Shown one piece after another: positions 23,854 through 27,249 of a DNA stretch of 27,249 nt (the first letter of the stretch is position 1; each line of letters opens with the position of its first letter). A program made the position numbers and the translations under genes. The notes beneath the pieces are model-generated. The model saw only the letters and a list, made by a program, of their open reading frames with translations. It was not told the DNA's origin and made no database searches. Source of the DNA: Candidatus Eiseniibacteriota bacterium. GTDB lineage: Bacteria; JAFGKV01. The DNA lies in NCBI GenBank assembly GCA_025453925.1, contig JALOPK010000051.1, positions 1 through 27,249 on the forward strand. Reading direction: 5' to 3'.

Positions 23854-24444
23854 ATGAACTTGGGCTTGACCGCCGGGTATGGCAATGGTGGATTCCATGG
23901 AGATCCGTGCGCAACGTCAGTCAACCCCAGCGAGGTGGCGGAAGTGGAACGCATCGCCCTCGGCAAACGCCCGGCAACGATAGGAGCCCTGGCAAACACC
24001 CATGGGGCGCTCCCCGCTGCCGTGCTGGATGCCTTGTGGGGCTGCGATCTTGTGGTCCATGCCGGCGACATCGGCGAGAACGCGACGCTGGCGGCGCTGG
24101 CCGCCGAGGGGCCCCTGGTCGCGGTGCGCGGCAACAGCGACCGACGCCCGCCTTTCAGCGAACTCCCGGACGCCGTCGAGATAACGGTGGGCGCGACCCG
24201 CATCCTCGCCGTGCACAATCATGCGGCCCTGGCGTGGTCGCCGGCTGAGAGAGGGTTCCAGGTGGTCATCTCAGGATTGTGGCATCAACCATCGGTCACT
24301 ACTCGGGAGGGTGTGATGGTCGTGAGCCCCGGAAGCGCCGCGCCGGGATGGCCGGGCATGCCGGTCAGCATCGCACGCGTCCGGGTCTCGGATTCGGGGG
24401 TGGAGCCGACCATCGTGAGGATCGAGCCTGCCCCAACCCCATAG
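23854..24444 (+). CDS. Degenerate YfcE/MJ0936-like metallophosphoesterase
   Basis: This 196-residue protein has the calcineurin-like phosphoesterase fold but altered metal ligands. IGALANTHGAL (43-53) replaces the usual ISDTHG, so the first Asp is N48 while H50 remains. HAGDIG (D72), VRGNSD (N94) and VHNH (H121) are kept. GLWHQP (141-146) replaces GHTHKP, so one His is lost. VMVVSPGSAAPG matches the end of the family. Two of about seven ligands are therefore changed, and activity may be reduced, changed or absent. ATG 23854 has GGGGAGGA upstream but adds about 35 residues compared with relatives; GTG 23943, with GAGGT upstream, gives the usual length. It is followed 29 bp later by the PqqD-like gene. 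Confidence 0.82.
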   Translation: MNLGLTAGYGNGGFHGDPCATSVNPSEVAEVERIALGKRPATIGALANTHGALPAAVLDALWGCDLVVHAGDIGENATLAALAAEGPLVAVRGNSDRRPPFSELPDAVEITVGATRILAVHNHAALAWSPAERGFQVVISGLWHQPSVTTREGVMVVSPGSAAPGWPGMPVSIARVRVSDSGVEPTIVRIEPAPTP

Positions 24445-24473
24445 GAAACCGACGTGAGGAGAGGAGCGTAGGA

Positions 24474-24755
24474 GTGGAGCACTATCTGGAGGCCAGCCCC
24501 GCGGTAGTGTTGCGGGAGGAGTTCGACGACTGGGCCGTCCTGTTCGATCCCGAGACCGGTGCCGGATTCAGCCTGAATCCCGTTGGAGTCTTCGTCTGGC
24601 GGCACCTCGACGGGCGCCACTCCGTAGATGACATCATGGACGCCATGCGCCGGGAGTTCGCGGAAGTGCCGGAAGACGCCCGCGCGCACATGGAAGAACT
24701 CATCCAGTCGCTGGTCGACAAGGGTCTTGTCGGACGGGTCATGCGGCAGGGTTAG
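24474..24755 (+). CDS. PqqD-like peptide-binding (RRE) protein
   Basis: This 93-residue protein has the fold of PqqD, which in several ribosomal peptide pathways binds a precursor's leader and presents it to a modifying enzyme. Family features are ASPAVVLREEFDDWAVLFDPETG (8-30), then FSLNPVGVFVWRHLDGRHSVDDIMDAM (about 32-58), and a C-terminal helix EELIQSLVDKGLVGR. GTG 24474 is preceded by GAGGAG 7-8 nt away; the longer frame to 24279 is overlapped by the upstream gene. It probably shares a transcript with the phosphoesterase. No radical-SAM enzyme or precursor peptide is visible nearby, so its client is unknown. Its stop codon abuts the stop of the convergent methyltransferase with no bases between. 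Confidence 0.85.
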   Translation: MEHYLEASPAVVLREEFDDWAVLFDPETGAGFSLNPVGVFVWRHLDGRHSVDDIMDAMRREFAEVPEDARAHMEELIQSLVDKGLVGRVMRQG

Positions 24756-25538
24756 TCAGGCCGGCGTCAAGCCGCCGGGGGCGCCGAATGGTCTTCTGCT
24801 GTAGAAGAACAGCCGCCCGCTCTCCGGCGAGGGCGGGCTCAGATCCCGCAGGCTGGCGAAGACCCCGAGTTCCGCGAACCCGGCGGCCTGGAGCATAGCG
24901 CGAATCGCCTCGATCCGGTAGCCTCTTTCATGATGCTGCTCGTCCACGCGGCGCCAGTGTTCGCCCTCCCGGAGGAAGGCGGTGATCCGGAGGGTCGCGG
25001 TATCGGCCTCGAAGTCGTAGCGGGGGCGATGCACTTCGAACACGCCGCCGTCATCACGCTGGACGTAGCATTCAGTCCGCCGCCAGTTCACCGCCAGGCC
25101 GTAGGTGGTGTTCATGTCGAATGCGTAGAGGCCCCCGGGCGCCAGCGCCCCGAAGGCGGAGCCAAACGCCCTCCCCAGAGCCTCCTCGGAGACAAGGTAG
25201 TTAAGACTATCGTACCAGCACGTGACGAGGTCGAACTGCCCGCGGAACGGAAGATGGCGCATGTCGCCGCAGAGGAATCGGACGCTGACGCCGGCGGCCG
25301 CGGCCCGCTGCCCTGCCAGCGCGATCATGCGCGGTGAGGCATCGATGCCCGTGACATCGACGCCTCGGGCGGCCATGGCAACCGCGAAGGAGCCTTCTCC
25401 GCACGCGGCGTCGAGCACCCTCTGCGGCGCGGCATCGAAACGCTCGAGGATCGGGGGCAGCACCTCGGCGATCCGCACCGAGAACGCGGGGTAGTCTCCC
25501 CGGGCGTAGATTTCGGCAAACTCGCCGTAGACGGGCAT
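24756..25538 (-). CDS. Class I SAM-dependent methyltransferase
   Basis: This 260-residue enzyme would methylate an unknown small molecule, peptide or protein. Motif I is VLDAACGEGSFAVAMAA (41-57), the acidic end of strand 2 is VTGIDASPRMIALA, and motif II-like residues are CGDMRHLPFRGQFDLVTCWYDSLNYL (90-115). About 135-240 is a beta-rich C-terminal insert (FDMNTTYG, VHRPRYDFE) seen in Tam/YcgJ-like enzymes. ATG 25538 has GAGGAG 6 nt upstream; the frame continues upstream to 25742 but without homology or such a site. It converges with the PqqD-like gene with no spacing. A joint peptide-modifying role is possible but unsupported, since the two genes cannot share a promoter. Confidence 0.9.
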   Translation of the reverse strand: MPVYGEFAEIYARGDYPAFSVRIAEVLPPILERFDAAPQRVLDAACGEGSFAVAMAARGVDVTGIDASPRMIALAGQRAAAAGVSVRFLCGDMRHLPFRGQFDLVTCWYDSLNYLVSEEALGRAFGSAFGALAPGGLYAFDMNTTYGLAVNWRRTECYVQRDDGGVFEVHRPRYDFEADTATLRITAFLREGEHWRRVDEQHHERGYRIEAIRAMLQAAGFAELGVFASLRDLSPPSPESGRLFFYSRRPFGAPGGLTPA

Positions 25539-25837
25539 GGAACGCTCCTCACAGATGACACGGGCCTGACTCCGGGGGACGCGCAGGGGGGATAGAGCCC
25601 CTGCGGGACGGAGATCCTCGTCCCACCTCGCCGGCACGCGGATGATCGCACGGCCGGCCTCTTCACGCAAGCGAGCCGCCTCCTCCCCGTTCGAGGCGTA
25701 GCGTGTGAGCACCGGTCTCGTCCATTTCCTGCCCGCAGGCACTTGCGCATAACCGGATCATTGGTTTTGTACGGGGCGATTCTCGCTCCCTTTGCTTTGG
25801 GTATCCTGAGTGTCTCGATCGAAGGCAAGGAGCTCTC
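25539..25837. other. Region between methyltransferase and hydrolase genes
   Basis: The methyltransferase frame stays open upstream to 25742 (for example EEAARLREEAGRAIIRVP), but a strong internal start at 25538 makes this stretch probably leader. The right part (25760-25837) is AT-richer and is likely to hold the promoter of the rightward gene; TATCCT at about 25802-25807 is a possible -10 without a convincing -35. AAGGAG lies just before ATG 25838. Confidence 0.45.
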
Positions 25838-27249
25838 ATGCACGGAACCGCCCTTCTCATCGCGGCATGCTGCCTGTCCGCGCCGGGTGTCCTCGCCGAT
25901 CTCGAGATCGGCATGAACGTGGCCGGGCCGACAGACTGGAACAGCGAGTACCCCTTCGTCAACATCATGAAGCTGGGCAGATCATGGGGAACCTGCAACG
26001 TCGCGTGGCATCCGAGTGGGCAGAACCTGTGGGACACGCAACTGATCGACTCCGTCGCCGTGGACGAGAACGGCTATCCTCTGGAGCTCCCGTTCGAGGT
26101 TGACCATCCGAATGCCGACACGTCCCAAGCGGTGTTCTCCGTGTGGACGAACACTTCCAGCCTGCCCTCGGGCACCTACATCCTGCTGTATGACGGCCAG
26201 GGAACGTTCGACTTTGACTTCGATGCCGAGATCACCTCTGTGACCCCGGGCCGACTCGAAGTGTCGGTTCAGCCTGCGGCCGGGATCATGAAGATGGAGA
26301 TCCTCGGTTCGACCCAGGGAGACCATGTCAGGAACATCCGGTTCCTTCTCCCCGGGACGGAGGCCACCTATCAGGACGAGCCGTGGTCAGCGGAGTGGAA
26401 GGAGAAGTTGGCGCCCTTCACGACGATTCGCTTCATGGATTGGGGGTGCACGAACAACTCGATCCTGCGCACCTGGGATCAGAGGCCCGCCGTCGATGAC
26501 TACACCTACACCATCAGCGGCATCCCCTACGAGTGGATGGTCTGGACCTGCAACGAGATTGATGCAGACCCGTGGGTCTGTGTTCCCCACCTTGCCGACA
26601 GCCAGTATGTGGCCAATCTGGCCACATTGTTCAGAGACAGCCTGGACGCGGAGCGCACCATCTACGTAGAGTACTCCAACGAGCTGTGGAACTGGATGTT
26701 CGCCCAGGCGCACTATGGGCTCGACTCCCTGGATCAGGGCCTCCCATGGCCGGAGCGGCTCGGCCCCAGGATCGAAGACGTCATGGCCATCTGGACGGAT
26801 GTGTTCGCAGGTCAGACGAACAGGCTCGTGCGCGTCGTGGGATCACAGACCTACTACCTCGACATCGTCGACCGGATCCTCGATTACGTCGATCCCGATG
26901 TCGTGGACGCGTTGGCCGCCACCTGGTATGTGGGGCTGAACGGCGACTCGCTTGCCTCCTATGGGGCCGGGCTCACCGCCGACAAGGTCTTCGAGCTGGC
27001 ATACGGGGAACTGCGGGGCGACCTGTCATACTTCCTGCGCGGCAACAAGGCCATCGCCGACGATGAAGGTCTGAGGTTCGTCTACTACGAGGGCGGCCAG
27101 CACTTCACCCCCACTCCGTTCGGCAGCGTGCAGCCGTACAACCAGGTGCTGGAGGATGTCCAGACTGATCCCGAGATGTACGCGTTCTACTGTGAACTGC
27201 TCGACACGGTCCGCGCCGTGGATGAGCACTCGCTGGTCACGCACTTCAG
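25838..27249 (+). CDS. Secreted glycoside-hydrolase-like protein (clan GH-A type), 3' end beyond window
   Basis: This partial gene has 470 codons and is open to the window edge. A signal peptide (1-21, LLIAACCLSAPGVLA) begins after AAGGAG and ATG 25838. IGMNVAGPTDWNSEYPFVNIMKLG opens the mature chain, split over 23-46. A beta-rich domain (about 60-160) is followed by a barrel-like segment with TTIRFMDWGCTNNS and WMVWTCNEIDADPWVCVPH. IYVEYSNELWNWMFAQAHYG (about 275-294) carries the Asn-Glu pair (E282) typical of the acid/base in clan GH-A. FVYYEGGQHFTP (about 414-425) has E418 in the position expected for the nucleophile. I know similar proteins as cellulose-binding or hypothetical hydrolases; the substrate is unproven. 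The C-terminus, possibly a sorting tail, is not visible. Confidence 0.85.
   Translation, partial: MHGTALLIAACCLSAPGVLADLEIGMNVAGPTDWNSEYPFVNIMKLGRSWGTCNVAWHPSGQNLWDTQLIDSVAVDENGYPLELPFEVDHPNADTSQAVFSVWTNTSSLPSGTYILLYDGQGTFDFDFDAEITSVTPGRLEVSVQPAAGIMKMEILGSTQGDHVRNIRFLLPGTEATYQDEPWSAEWKEKLAPFTTIRFMDWGCTNNSILRTWDQRPAVDDYTYTISGIPYEWMVWTCNEIDADPWVCVPHLADSQYVANLATLFRDSLDAERTIYVEYSNELWNWMFAQAHYGLDSLDQGLPWPERLGPRIEDVMAIWTDVFAGQTNRLVRVVGSQTYYLDIVDRILDYVDPDVVDALAATWYVGLNGDSLASYGAGLTADKVFELAYGELRGDLSYFLRGNKAIADDEGLRFVYYEGGQHFTPTPFGSVQPYNQVLEDVQTDPEMYAFYCELLDTVRAVDEHSLVTHF

Noticed and set aside
1-27249. Insertion sequences, integrases or attachment sites
   Set aside because: No transposase, integrase or tRNA-associated direct repeats were recognised on either strand.

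Overview
The window is GC-rich bacterial DNA with tightly packed, often overlapping genes on both strands. Three things point to an environmental bacterium of an FCB-like or candidate phylum such as the Eisenbacteria/Krumholzibacteria group: secreted proteins with an FlgD-like C-terminal motif, a streptopain-like (C10) protease with a prodomain, and a family of small secreted beta-rich proteins. This placement is an inference from protein style. No rRNA or other phylogenetic marker is present.

Layout. 1-815 (-): 5' part of a secreted C10 protease that runs off the left edge. 892-1550 (+): a MazEF-type toxin-antitoxin pair with a near-consensus promoter. 2142-4320 (+): a conserved protein of unknown function and a secreted alkaline-phosphatase-superfamily enzyme. 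4371-11753 (+): an apparently complete, self-regulated efflux operon (TetR, membrane-fusion lipoprotein, ATPase, TolC, ATPase, two ABC-2 permeases); it resembles E. coli YbhGFSR, but the two ATPase domains are separate genes with tolC between them. 11867-13519 (-): a multi-pass membrane protein, probably GT-C glycosyltransferase-like, that seems to lack its N-terminus. 14315-16013 (+): a helical protein of unknown function and an Eis-like acetyltransferase. 16050-17080 (-): two small proteins, one of only 36 residues. 17197-18249 (-): selD. 18566-19462 (+): a PfkB-family kinase, convergent with a DUF4097-like lipoprotein (19495-20385, -). 20576-23766 (-): a YyaL/DUF255 thioredoxin-domain protein and a small secreted protein. 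23854-24755 (+): a degenerate metallophosphoesterase and a PqqD-like protein. 24756-25538 (-): a methyltransferase. 25838-27249 (+): a secreted glycoside-hydrolase-like protein that runs off the right edge.

The main discovery is selenocysteine use. selD, which makes the selenium donor for selenocysteine, has an in-frame UGA at codon 18, at the catalytic Cys/Sec position. A naive gene call would start at about 18018 and lose 77 residues, including the active site. The secreted protein at 22882-23766 also has an in-frame UGA (codon 41), between a signal peptide with a good ribosome-binding site and a 253-codon open frame that lacks its own start signals. Both UGAs are followed within 16-37 nt by a 7-bp stem closed on the same CAG-GUC-CUG apex, which resembles the core of the E. 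coli fdhF SECIS element. I propose that the second gene encodes a previously unrecognised exported selenoprotein with a C-G-D-U motif. The competing explanations are a nonsense mutation or a sequencing error.

Other notable structures are a TetR operator palindrome that overlaps its own -10 box, three low-complexity arrays with a 7-nt period in intergenic DNA, and an ABC pair whose two non-consensus residues fall in the same composite ATP site.
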